From contig NC_071349.1 in assembly GCF_027744825.2 (NCBI RefSeq), forward strand, positions 1,860,001 to 1,924,000: a stretch of DNA of 64,000 bases, written 5' to 3'. This document shows, one piece after another, positions 24,594-37,073 of the stretch; the first letter of the stretch is position 1; every line of letters starts with the position of its first letter. Below the pieces are notes generated by a model. It was given only the letters and a program-made list of their open reading frames with translations, ran no database searches and was not told where the DNA came from. This stretch comes from Synchiropus splendidus. Lineage: Eukaryota; Chordata; Actinopteri; Syngnathiformes; Callionymidae. Both the position numbers and the translations under genes were made by a program.

Positions 24594-26471
24594 GAAGCTT
24601 CAGAACATGAAATTTCCACCTCCCACTATAGCAGAAAGGGTTTTTCTAGAAGTTGCACATCAAAGCTAAGCTGTCTGAAGTGTTTTTCCAAAGTTATCAA
24701 CATTTTTATGTTTGGCGTTCCGGAATCTACCTTTTCAAAGACTGAAAACGCGTTTTACGCATTGTGCCATAACTTTGGAGGGAAGCTTCAGAACATGAAA
24801 TTTTCACCTCCCACTTCAGCAGAAAGGGTATATCTAGTAGTTGCATATCAAATCTAAGCTGTCTGTAGAGTTTTTCCTGAGTTATCAACATTTTTATGTT
24901 TGGCGTTCCGGAATCGACCTTATCTTAGGCAGAAATCGTGTTTTCTGCATTGTGCCATAACTTTGCAGATAAGCTTTAGAACATGAAATTTTCACCTCCC
25001 ACTAGAGCAGAAAGGGTCGTTCTAGTAGTTGCACTTCAAATCTAAGCTCTCTGAAGTGTTTTTCGAAAGTTATCAACATTTTTATGTTTGGCGTTCCGGA
25101 ACCCACCTTATCTCAGGCTGAAAACGCGTTTTCTCCATTGTGCCATAACTTTGCAGGGAAGCTTCAGAACATGAAATTTTCACCTCCCACTATAGCAGAA
25201 AGGGTCTTTCTAGTACTTGCACATCAAATCTAAGCTGTCTGAAGTGTATTTCAAAAGTTATCAACTTTTTTATGTTTGGCGTTCCGGAATCTACCTTTTC
25301 TCAGACTGAAAACGCGTTTTACGCATTGTGCCATAACTTTGGAGGGAAGCTTCAGAACATGAAATTTTCACCTCCCACTTCAGCAGAAAGGGTATATCTA
25401 GGAGTTGCACATCAAATCTAAGCTGTCTGTAGAGTTTTTCCTGAGTTATCAACATTTTTATGTTTAGCGTTCCGGAATCGACCTTATCTCAGGCAGAAAA
25501 CGTGTTTTCTGAATTGTGCCATAACTTTGCAGATAAGCTTTAGAACATGAAATTTTCACCTCCCACTAGAGCAGAAAGGGTATTTCTAGTAGTTGCACAA
25601 CAAATCTAAGCTGTCTGAAGTGCTTTTCCAAAGTTTTCAACATTTTTATGTTTGGTGTTCCTGAATCGACCTTATCTCAGGCCGAAAACGCGTTTTCTGC
25701 ATTGTGCCATAACTACAGATAAGCTTCAGAACATGATATTTTCACCTCCCACTATAGCAGAAAGGGTCTTTCTTGTAGTTGCACATCAAATCTTAGCTGT
25801 CTGATGAGTTGTTCCAAAGTTATCAACATTTTTATGTTTGGCGTTCCGGAACTCACCTTATCTCACGCTTAAAACGCGTTTTCTGCATTGTGCCATAACT
25901 TTGCAGGGAAGCTTTAGAACATGAAATTTTCACCTCCCACTATAGCAGAAAGGGTCCTTCTAGTAGTTGCACATCAAATCTAATCTGTCTGAAGTGTTTT
26001 TCCAAAGTTATCAACATTTTTATGTTTGGCGTTCCGGAATCGACCTTATCTCAGGCTGAAAACGCGTTTTACGCATTGTGCAATAACTTTGCAGGGAAGC
26101 TTCAGAACATGAAATTTTCACCTCCCACTGTAGCAGAAAGGGTCTTTCTCGTATTTGCACATCAAATCTAAGCTGTCTGAAGTGTTTTTCGAAAGTTTTC
26201 AACATTTTTATGTTTGGCGTTCCGGAACTCACCTTATCTCACGCTTAAAACGCGTTTTCTGCAATGTGCCATAACTTTGCAGGGAAGCTTCAGAACATGA
26301 AATTTTCAACTTCCACTATAGCAGAAAGGCTCTTTCCAGCAGTTGCACATCAAATCTAAGCTGTTTGATGTGTTTTTCCAAAGTTATCAACATTTTTATG
26401 TTTGGCGTTCCGGAACCCACCTTATCTCAGGCTGAAAACGCGTTTTCTGCATGGTGTCATCACTTTGCAGG
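24594..26471 (+). repeat. Domain C HOR unit 1 (10 monomers, 1,878 bp)
   Basis: Starts at the marker monomer GAAATTTCCACC + GGGTTTTTCTAGAAGTTG + CATCAAAGC. It includes the 186-bp monomer 25,534-25,719, whose junction reads ATAACTACAGATAAGC (2 bp lost from ACTTTGCAG). The next unit begins with the same marker monomer at 26,472. Confidence 0.82.
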
Positions 26472-28725
26472 GAAGCTTCAGAACATGAAATTTCCACCTC
26501 CCACTATAGCAGAAAGGGTTTTTCTAGAAGTTGCACATCAAAGCTAAGCTGTCTGAAGTGTTTTTCCAAAGTTATCAACATTTTTATGTTTGGCGTTCCG
26601 GAATCTACCTTTTCACAGACTGAAAACGCGTTTTACGCATTGTGCCATAACTTTGGAGGGAAGCTTCAGAACATGAAATTTTCACCTCCCACTTCAGCAG
26701 AAAGGGTATATCTAGTAGTTGCATATCAAATCTAAGCTGTCTGTAGAGTTTTTCCTGAGTTATCAACATTTTTATGTTTGGCGTTCCGGAATCGACCTTA
26801 TCTTAGGCAGAAATCGTGTTTTCTGCATTGTGCCATAACTTTGCAGATAAGCTTTAGAACATGAAATTTTCACCTCCCACTAGAGCAGAAAGGTTCGTTC
26901 TAGTAGTTGCACTTCAAATCTAAGCTCTCTGAAGTGTTTTTCGAAAGTTATCAACATTTTTATGTTTGGCGTTCCGGAACCCACCTTATCTCAGGCTGAA
27001 AACGCGTTTTCTCCATTGTGCCATAACTTTGCAGGGAAGCTTCAGAACATGAAATTTTCACCTCCCACTATAGCAGAAAGGGTCTTTCTAGTACTTGCAC
27101 ATCAAATCTAAGCTGTCTGAAGTGTATTTCAAAAGTTATCAGCTTTTTTATGTTTGGCGTTCCGGAATCGACCTTTTCTCAGACTGAAAACGCGTTTTAC
27201 GCATTGTGCCATAACTTTGGAGGGAAGCTTCAGAACATGAAATTTTCACCTCCCACTTCAGCAGAAAGGGTATATCTAGTAGTTGCACATCAAATCTAAG
27301 CTGTCTGTAGAGTTTTTCCTGAGTTATCAACATTTTTATGTTTAGCGTTCCGGAATCGACCTTATCTCAGGCAGAAAACGTGTTTTCTGAATTGTGCCAT
27401 AACTTTGCAGATAAGCTTTAGAACATGAAATTTTCACCTCCCACTAGAGCAGAAAGGGTATTTCTAGTAGTTGCACAACAAATCTAAGCTATCTGAAGTG
27501 TTTTTCGAAAGTTATCAACATTTTTATGTTTGGCGTTCCGGAATCGACCTCATCTCAGGATGAAAACGCGTTTTCTGCATTGTGCCAAAACTTTTCAGGG
27601 TAGCTTCAGAATATGAAATTTTCACGTCCCACTATAGCAGAAAGGGTATTTCTAGTAGTTGCACATCAAATCTAAGCTGTCTGTAGAGTTTTTCCTGAGT
27701 TATCAACATTTTTATGTTTGGCGTTCTGAAATCAACCTCATCTCAGGCTGAAAACGCGTTTTACGCATTGTGCCATAACTTTGCAGGGAAGCTTCAGAAC
27801 ATGATATTTTCACCTCCCTCTATAGCAGAAAGGGTCTTTCTCGTAGTTGCACATCAAATCTAAGCTGTCTGAAGTGTTTTTCCAAAGTTTTCAACATTTT
27901 TATGTTTGGTGTTCCTGAATCGACCTTATCTCAGGCCGAAAACGCGTTTTCTGCATTGTGCCATAACTACAGATAAGCTTCAGAACATGAAATTTTCACC
28001 TCCCACTATAGCAGAAAGGGTCTTTCTTGTAGTTGCACATCAAATCTTAGCTGTCTGATGAGTTGTTCCAAAGTTATCAACATTTTTATGTTTGGCGTTC
28101 CGGAACTCACCTTATCTCACGCTTAAAACGCGTTTTCTGCATTGTGCCATAACTTTGCAGGGAAGCTTTAGAACATGAAATTTTCACCTCCCACTATAGC
28201 AGAAAGGGTCCTTCTAGTAGTTGCACATCAAATCTAATCTGTCTGAAGTGTTTTTCCAAAGTTATCAACATTTTTATGTTTGGCGTTCCGGAATCGACCT
28301 TATCTCAGGCTGAAAACGCGTTTTACGCATTGTGCAATAACTTTGCAGGGAAGCTTCAGAACATGAAATTTTCACCTCCCACTGTAGCAGAAAGGGTCTT
28401 TCTCGTACTTGCACATCAAATCTAAGCTGTCTGAAGTGTTTTTCGAAAGTTTTCAACATTTTTATGTTTGGCGTTCCGGAACTCACCTTATCTCACGCTT
28501 AAAACGCGTTTTCTGCAATGTGCCATAACTTTGCAGGGAAGCTTCAGAACATGAAATTTTCAACTTCCACTATAGCAGAAAGGCTCTTTCCAGCAGTTGC
28601 ACATCAAATCTAAGCTGTTTGATGTGTTTTTCCAAAGTTATCAACATTTTTATGTTTGGCGTTCCGGAACCCACCTTATCTCAGGCTGAAAACGCGTTTT
28701 CTGCATGGTGTCATCACTTTGCAGG
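26472..28725 (+). repeat. Domain C HOR unit 2 (12 monomers, 2,254 bp)
   Basis: Repeats unit 1 with two extra monomers and runs to the same marker at 28,726. Its 186-bp monomer is 27,788-27,973. Positions with rare variants recur 2,254 bp later in unit 3, for example the CATGGTGTCATCACTTTG and CTTTTTATG-type monomers. Confidence 0.85.
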
Positions 28726-30791
28726 GAAGCTTCAGAACATGAAATTTCCACCTCCCACTATAGCAGAAAGGGTTTTTCTAGAAGTTGCACATCAAAGCTA
28801 AGCTGTCTGAAGTGTTTTTCCAAAGTTATCAACATTTTTATGTTTGGCGTTCCGGAATCTACCTTTTCTCAGACTGAAAACGCGTTTTACGCATTGTGCC
28901 ATAACTTTGGAGGGAAGCTTCAGAACATGAAATTTTCACCTCCCACTTCAGCAGAAAGGGTATATCTAGTAGTTGCATATCAAATCTAAGCTGTCTGTAG
29001 AGTTTTTCCTGAGTTATCAACATTTTTATGTTTGGCGTTCCGGAATCGACCTTATCTTAGGCAGAAATCGTGTTTTCTGCATTGTGCCATAACTTTGCAG
29101 ATAAGCTTTAGAACATGAAATTTTCACCTCCCACTAGAGCAGAAAGGGTCGTTCTAGTAGTTGCACTTCAAATCTTAGCTCTCTGAAGTGTTTTTCGAAA
29201 GTTATCAACATTTTTATGTTTGGCGTTCCGGAACCCACCTTATCTCAGGCTGAAAACGCGTTTTCTCCATTGTGCCATAACTTTGCAGGGAAGCTTCAGA
29301 ACATGAAATTTTCACCTCCCACTATAGCAGAAAGGGTCTTTCTAGTACTTGCACATCAAATCTAAGCTGTCTGAAGTGTATTTCAAAAGTTATCAACTTT
29401 TTTATGTTTGGCGTTCCGGAATCTACCTTTTCTCAGACTGAAAACGCGTTTTACGCATTGTGCCATAACTTTGGAGGGAAGCTTCAGAACATGAAATTTT
29501 CACCTCCCACTTCAGCAGAAAGGGTATATCTAGTAGTTGCACATCAAATCTAAGCTGTCTGTAGAGTTTTTCCTGAGTTATCAACATTTTTATGTTTAGC
29601 GTTCCGGAATCGACCTTATCTCAGGCAGAAAACGTGTTTTCTGAATTGTGCCATAACTTTGCAGATAAGCTTTAGAACATGAAATTTTCACCTCCCACTA
29701 GAGCAGAAAGGGTATTTCTAGTAGTTGCACAACAAATCTAAGCTATCTGAAGTGTTTTTCGAAAGTTATCAACATTTTTATGTTTGGCGTTCCGGAATCG
29801 ACCTCATCTCAGGATGAAAACGCGTTTTCTGCATTGTGCCAAAACTTTTCAGGGTAGCTTCAGAATATGAAATTTTCACGTCCCACTATAGCAGAAAGGG
29901 TATTTCTAGTAGTTGCACATCAAATCTAAGCTGTCTGTAGAGTTTTTCCTGAGTTATCAACATTTTTATGTTTGGCGTTCTGAAATCAACCTCATCTCAG
30001 GCTGAAAACGCGTTTTACGCATTGTGCCATAACTTTGCAGGGAAGCTTCAGAACATGATATTTTCACCTCCCTCTATAGCAGAAAGGGTCTTTCTCGTAG
30101 TTGCACATCAAATCTAAGCTGTCTGAAGTGTTTTTCCAAAGTTTTCAACATTTTTATGTTTGGTGTTCCTGAATCGACCTTATCTCAGGCCGAAAACGCG
30201 TTTTCTGCATTGTGCCATAACTACAGGGAAGCTTCAGAACATGATATTTTCACCTCCCACTATAGCAGAAAGGGTCTTTCTTGTAGTTGCACATCAAATC
30301 TTAGCTGTCTGATGAGTTGTTCCAAAGTTATCAACATTTTTATGTTTGGCGTTCCGGAACTCACCTTATCTCACGCTTAAAACGCGTTTTCTGCATTGTG
30401 CCATAACTTTGCAGGGAAGCTTTAGAACATGAAATTTTCACCTCCCACTGTAGCAGAAAGGGTCTTTCTCGTACTTGCACATCAAATCTAAGCTGTCTGA
30501 AGTGTTTTTCGAAAGTTTTCAACATTTTTATGTTTGGCGTTCCGGAACTCACCTTATCTCACGCTTAAAACGCGTTTTCTGCAATGTGCCATAACTTTGC
30601 AGGGAAGCTTCAGAACATGAAATTTTCAACTTCCACTATAGCAGAAAGGCTCTTTCCAGCAGTTGCACATCAAATCTAAGCTGTTTGATGTGTTTTTCCA
30701 AAGTTATCAACATTTTTATGTTTGGCGTTCCGGAACCCACCTTATCTCAGGCTGAAAACGCGTTTTCTGCATGGTGTCATCACTTTGCAGG
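28726..30791 (+). repeat. Domain C HOR unit 3 (11 monomers, 2,066 bp)
   Basis: Third unit, one monomer shorter than unit 2. Its 186-bp monomer is 30,042-30,227. After the CATGGTGTCATCACTTTG monomer it no longer returns to the unit-1 start marker but continues with GAATGCTGCAGAATATG monomers, so the regular HOR breaks here. Confidence 0.8.
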
Positions 30792-32671
30792 AATGCTGCA
30801 GAATATGAAATTTTCACCTCCCACTATAGCAGAAAGGGTCCTTCTAGTAGTTGCACATCAAATCTAACCTGTCTGAAGTGTTTTTCCAAAGTTATCAACA
30901 TTCTTATGTGTGGCGTTCCGGAATCAACCTTATCTCAGGCTGAAAACGCATTTTCTGCATGGTGTCATCACTTTGCAGGAATGCTGCAGAATATGAAATT
31001 TTCACCTCCCACTATAGCAGAAAGGGTCTTTCTAGTAGTTGCCCATCAAATCTAACCTGTCTGATGTGTTTTTCCAAAGTTATCAACATTTTTACGTTTG
31101 GCGTTCCGGAATCGACCTTATCTCAGGCTGAAAACGCGTTTTCTGCATTGTGCCATAACTTTGCAGGGAAGCTTCAGAACATGAAATTTTAACCTCCCAC
31201 TATAGCAGAATGCGTCTTTCTAGTAGTTGCACATCAAATCTAAGCTGTCTGAAGTGTTTTTCCAAATTTATCAATATTTTTATGTTTTGCGTTCCGGAAT
31301 CGACCTTATCTCAGGCTGAAAACGTGTTTCCTGCATGGAGGCATAACTTTTCAGTGAAGCTTCAGAACATGAAATTTTCACCTCCCAATATAGCAGAAAG
31401 GGAGTTTCTAGTAGTTGCACATCAAATCTAATCTGTCTGAAGTGTTTTTCCAAAGTTATCAAATTTTTTATGTTTGGCGTTCTGGAACCCACCTTATCTC
31501 AGTCTGAAAACGTGTTTTTTGCATTGTGCCATAACTTTGCAGGGATGCCACACAACATGAAATTTTCACCTGCCGCTATAGTAGAAAGGGTCGTTCTAGT
31601 AGTTGCACTTCAAATCTAAGCTCTCTGAAGTGTTTTTCGAAAGTTATCAACATTTTTATGTTTGGCGTTCCGGAGCCCACCTTATCTCAGGCTGAAAACG
31701 CGTTTTCTCCATTGTGCCATAACTTTGCAGGGATGCCACAGAACATGAAATTTTCACCTGCCGCTATAGTAGAAAGGGTCTTTCTAGTACTTGCACATCA
31801 AATCTAAGCTGTCTGAAGTGTATTTCAAAAGTTATCAACTTTTTTATGTTTGGCGTTCCGGAATCTACCTTTTCTCAGACTGAAAACGCGTTTTACGCAT
31901 TGTGCCATAACTTTGGAGGGAAGCTTCAGAACATGAAATTTTCACCTCCCATATCAGCAGAAAGGGTATATCTAGTAGTTGCACATCAAATCTAAGCTGT
32001 CTGTAGAGTTTTTCCTGAGTTATCAACATTTTTATGTTTAGCGTTCCGGAATCGACCTTATCTCAGGCAGAAAACGTGTTTTCTGTATTGTGCCATAACT
32101 TTGCAGATAAGCTTTAGAACATGAAATTTTCACCTCCCACTAGAGCAGAAAGGGTATTTCTAGTAGTTGCACAACAAATCTAAGCTATCTGAAGTGTTTT
32201 TCGAAAGTTCTCAACATTTTTATGTTTGGCGTTCCGGAATCGACCTCATCTCAGGATGAAAACGCGTTTTCTGCATTGTGCCAAAACTTTTCAGGGTAGC
32301 TTCAGAATATGAAATTTTCACGTCCCACTATAGCAGAAAGGGTATTTCTAGTAGTTGCACATCAAATCTAAGCTGTCTGTAGAGTTTTTCCTGAGTTATC
32401 AACATTTTTATGTTTGGCGTTCTGAAATCAACCTCATCTCAGGCTGAAAACGCGTTTTACGCATTGTGCCATAACTTTGCAGGGAAGCTTTAGAACATGA
32501 AATTTTCACCTCCCACTTCAGCAGAAAGGGTATTTCTAGTAGTTGCACATCAAATCTAAGCTGTCTGTAGAGTTTTTCCTGAGTTATCAACATTTTTATG
32601 TTTGGCGTTCCGGAATCGACCTTATCTCAGGCTGAAAACGCGTTTTCTGCATTGTGCCATAACTTTGCAGG

Positions 32672-33047
32672 GAAGCTTCAGAACATGAAATTTTCACCTC
32701 CCACTAGAGCAGAATGGGTATTTCTAGTAGTTGCACAACAAATCTAAGCTGTCTAAAGTGTTTTTCGAAAGTAATCAACATTTTTATGTTTGGCGTTCCG
32801 GAATCGACCTTATCTCAGGATGAAAACGCGTTTTCTGCGTTGTGCCATAACTTTGCAGGGAAGCTTCAGAACATGAAATTTTCACCTCCCACTAGAGCAG
32901 AATGGGTATTTCTAGTAGTTGCACAACAAATCTAAGCTGTCTAAAGTGTTTTTCGAAAGTAATCAACATTTTTATGTTTGGCGTTCCGGAATCGACCTTA
33001 TCTCAGGATGAAAAATCGTTTTCTGCATTGTCCCATAACTTTGCAGG
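32672..33047 (+). repeat. Single-monomer tandem duplication
   Basis: Two successive monomers (32,672-32,859 and 32,860-33,047) share CACTAGAGCAGAATGGG, GCACAACAAATC, CTGTCTAAAGTG and GAAAGTAATCAAC. They diverge only late in the unit (GGATGAAAACGCG versus GGATGAAAAATCG). This is a local 1-monomer exchange. Confidence 0.78.
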
Positions 33048-33326
33048 GAAGCTTCAGAACATGAAATTCTGACCTCCCAATATAGCAGAAAGGGTCTTTC
33101 TAGTAGTTGCGCATCAAATCTGAGCTGTCTGAAGTGTATTTCCAAAGTGATCAACATTTTTATGTTTGCCGTTGTGGAACCCACCTTATCTCAGGCTGAA
33201 AACGCGTTTTCTGCATTGTGCCATAACTTTGCAGGGAAGCTTTAGAACATGAAATTTTCACGTCCCACTAGAGCAGAAAGGGTATTTCTAGTAGTTGCAC
33301 ATCAAATCTAAGCTGTCTGAAGTGTT

Positions 33327-33334
33327 TTTCGAAA
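33327..33334. other. Variant palindrome TTTCGAAA (G-type monomers)
   Basis: Monomer position 96 is either C (TTTTTCCAAAG) or G (TTTTTCGAAAG). The G form creates the perfect palindrome TTTCGAAA and one extra CpG; the C form destroys both. Both forms occur in every domain, often with C-type and G-type monomers interleaved. This example is a typical G-type copy. The two states make a useful marker for following HOR structure. Confidence 0.8.
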
Positions 33335-35977
33335 GTTATCAACATTTTTATGTTTGGCGTTCCGGAATCGACCTTATCACTGGATGAAAAATCATTTTCT
33401 GCATTGTCCCACAACTTTGCAGGGAAGCTTCAGAACATGAAATTTTCACCTCCCAATATAGCAGAAAGGGTCTTTCTAGTAGTTGCACATCAAATCTAAT
33501 CTGTCTGAAGTGTTTTTCCAAAGTTATCAACATTTTTATGTTTGGCGTTCCGGAATCGACCTTATCTCAGGCTGAAAACGCGTTTTACGCATTGTGCAAT
33601 AACTTTGCAGGGAAGCTTCAGAACATGAAATTTTCACCTCCCTCTGTAGCAGAAAGGGTCTTTCTCGTACTTGCACATCAAATCTAAGCTGTCTGAAGTG
33701 TTTTTCGAAAGTTTTCAACATTTTTATGTTTGGCGTTCCGGAACTCACCTTATCTCACGCTTAAAACGCGTTTTCTGCAATGTGCCATAACTTTGCAGGG
33801 AAGCTTCAGAACATGAAATTTTCAAATTCCACTATAGCGGAAAGGCTCTTTCCAGCAGTTGCACATCAAATCTAAGCTGTTTGATGTGTTTTTCCAAAGT
33901 TATCAACATTTTTATGTTTGGCGTTCCGGAACCCACCTTATCTCAGGCTGAAAACGCGTTTTCTGCATGGTGTCATCACTTTGCAGGAATGCTGCAGAAT
34001 ATGAAATTTTCACCTACCACTATAGCAGAAAGGGTCTTTCTAGTAGTTGCACATCAAATCTAAGCTGTTTGAAGTGTTTTTCGAAAGTTATCAACATTTT
34101 TACGTTTGGCGTTCCGGAATCGACCTTATCTCAGGCTGAAAACGCGTTTTCTGCATTGTGCCATAACTTTGCAGGGAAGCTTCAGAACATGAAATTTTAA
34201 CCTCCCACTATAGCAGAATGCGTCTTTCTAGTAGTTGCACATCAAATCTTAGCTGTCTGAAGTGTTTTTCCAAAGTTCTCAGCATTTTTATGTTTGGCGT
34301 TCTGAAATCAACCTCATCTCAGGCTGAAAACGATTTTTAAGCATTGTGCCATAACTTTCCAGGGAAGCTTCAGAACATGAAATTTTAACCTCCCACTATA
34401 GCAGAAAGGGTCTTTCTAGTAGTTGCACATCAAATCTAAGCTGTCGAAAGTGTTTTTCCAAAGTTATCAACATTTTTATGTTTGGCGTTTCGGAATCGAC
34501 CTTATCTCAGCCTGAAAACGCGCTTTACATATTTTGCGATAACTTTGCAGGGAAGCTTCAGAACATGAAATTTTCACCTCCCACTGTAGCAGAAAGGGTC
34601 TTTCTAGTAGTTGCACATCAAATCTAAGCTGTCTGAAGTGTTTTTCCAAAGTTCTCAACATTTTTATGTTTGGCGTTCTGAAATCAACCTCATCTCAGGC
34701 TGAAAACGCGTTTTACGCATTGTGCCATAACTTTGCAGGGAAGCTTCAGAACATGAAATTTTAACCTCCCACTATAGCAGAAAGGGTCTTTCTAGTAGTT
34801 GCACATCAAATCTAAGCTGTCGAAAGTGTTTTTCCAAAGTTATCAACATTTTTATGTTTGGCGTTTCGGAATCGACCTTATCTCAGCCTGAAAACGCGCT
34901 TTACATATTTTGCTATAACTTTGCAGGGAAGCTTCAGAACATGACATTTTCACCTCCCACTATAGCAGAAAGGGTCTTTCTAGTAGTTGCACATCAAATC
35001 TCAGCTGTCTGAAGTGTTTTTCCAAAGTTATCAACATTTTTATGTTTGGCGTTCTGAAATCAACCTCATCTCAGGCTGAAAACGCGTTTTACGCATTGTG
35101 CCATGACTTTGCAGGGAAGCTTCAGAACATGAAATTTTAACCCCCCACTATAGCAGAAAGGGTCTTTCTAGTAGTTGCACATCAAATCTAAGCTGTCGAA
35201 AGTGTTTTTCCAAAGTTTTCAACATTTTTATGTTTGGTGTTCCTGAATCGACCTTTTCTCAGGCTAAAAACGCGTTTTCTGGATAGTGCCATAACTTTGC
35301 AGGGAGACTTCAGAACATGAAATTTTAACATCCCACTATAGCAGAAAGGGTCTTTCTAGTAGTTGCACATCAAATCTAAGCTGTCTGAAGTGTTTTTCCA
35401 AAGTTATCAACATTCTTATGTTTGGCGTTCCGGAATCAACCTTATCTCAGGCTGAAAACGCGTTTTACGCATTGTGCCATAACTTTGCATGAAAGCTTCA
35501 GAACATGAAATTTTCTACTCCCACTATAGCAGAAAGGGTCTTTCTAGTGGTTGCACATCAAATCTAAGCTGTCTGAAGTGTTTTTCCATAGTTATCAATA
35601 TTTTTATGTTTGGCGTTCCGGAATCGACCTTATCTCAGGCTGAAAACGCGTTTCTTGCATTGTGGCATAACTTTGCAGGGAAGCTTCAGAACACCAAATT
35701 TTCAGCTCCCACTATAGCAGAAAGGGTCTTTCTCGTAGTTGCACATCAAATCTAAGCTGTCGGAAGTGTTTTTTCAAAGTAATCAACATTTTTATGTTTG
35801 ACGTTCTGGAACCCATCTTATCTCAGGCTGAAAACGCGTTTTCTGCATTGTGCCATAACTTTGCAGGGAGACTTCAGAACATGAAATTTTCTTCTCCCAC
35901 TATATCAGAAAGGGTCTTTCTAGTAGTTGCACATCAAATGTAAGCTATCGGAAGTGTTTTTCCAAAGTTATCAACAT

Positions 35978-37073
35978 TTTTACGTTTGGCGTTCCGGAAT
36001 CGACCTTATCTCAGGCTGAAAACGCGTTTTCTGCATTGTGCCATAACTTTGCAGGGAAGCTTCAGAACATGAAATTTTAACCTCCCACTATAGCAGAATG
36101 CGTCATTCTAGTAGTTGCACATCAAATCTTAGCAGTCTGAAGTGTTTTTCCAAAGTTATCAATATTTTTATGTTTGGCGTTCTGAAATCGACCTTATCTC
36201 AGGCTGAAAACGCGTTTTACGCATTGTGCCATAACTTTGCAGGGAAGCTTCAGAACATGAAATTTTCACCTCCCACTGTAGCAGAAAGGGTCTTTCTAGT
36301 AGTTGTACATCAAATCTAAGCTGTCTGAAGTGTTTTTCCAAAGTTATCAACATTTTTATGTTTGGCGTTCCGGAATCGACCTTATCTCAGGCTGAAAACA
36401 CGATTTACGCATTCTGCCATAACTTTGCAGGGAAGCTTCAGAACATGAAATTTTCATATCCCACTATCGCAGAAAGGGTCTTTATAGTAGTTGCACATCA
36501 AATCTAAGCTGTCTGAAGTGTTTTTCCAAAGTTATCAACATTTTTACGTTTGGCGTTCCGGAATCGACCTTATCTCAGGCTGAAAACGCGTTTTCTGCAT
36601 TGTGCCATAACTTTGCAGGGAAAGTTCAGAACATGAAATTTTAACCTCCCACTATAGCAGAATGCGTCTTTCTAGTAGTTGCACATCAAATCTTAGCTGT
36701 CTGAAGTGTTTTTCCAAAGTTCTCAACATTTTTATGTTTGGCGTTGTGAAATCAACCTCATCTCAGGCTGAAAACGCGTTTTACGCATTGTGCCATAACT
36801 TTGCAGGGAAGCTTCAGAACATGAAATTTTAACCTCCCACTATAGCAGAAAGGGTCTTTCTAGTAGTTGCACATCAAATCTAAGCTGTCGAAAGTGTTTT
36901 TCCAAAGTTATCAACATTTTTATGTTTGGCGTTTCGGAATCGACCTTATCTCAGCCTGAAAACGCGCTTTACATATTTTGCCATAACTTTGCAGGGAAGC
37001 TTCAGAACATGACATTTTCACCTCCCACTATAGCAGAAAGGGTCTTTCTAGTAGTTGCACATCAAATCTAAGC
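35978..37073 (+). repeat. B/D shared block, right copy (partner 19,440-20,535)
   Basis: Colinear with 19,440-20,535. Differences are isolated substitutions, for example GTTGTGAAATC here versus GTTCTGAAATC, and ATAGCAGAATG versus ATATCAGAATG. Confidence 0.78.

Larger units (their letters stand above)
24300..34200 (+). repeat. Domain C: TCAGCAGAAAGGGTATATC-type HOR array
   Basis: This stretch is dominated by monomers with CCCACTTCAGCAG + GGGTATATC, CTGTAGAGTTTTTCCTGAG, CACTAGAGCAG, and ACTCACCTTATCTCACGCTT. The ACACGATTTACG and TGCGTC families of B and D are essentially missing, apart from isolated TGCGTC copies near 31.2 kb and 34.2 kb. Edges are approximate. No gene, RNA or inserted element was seen. 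Confidence 0.75.
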
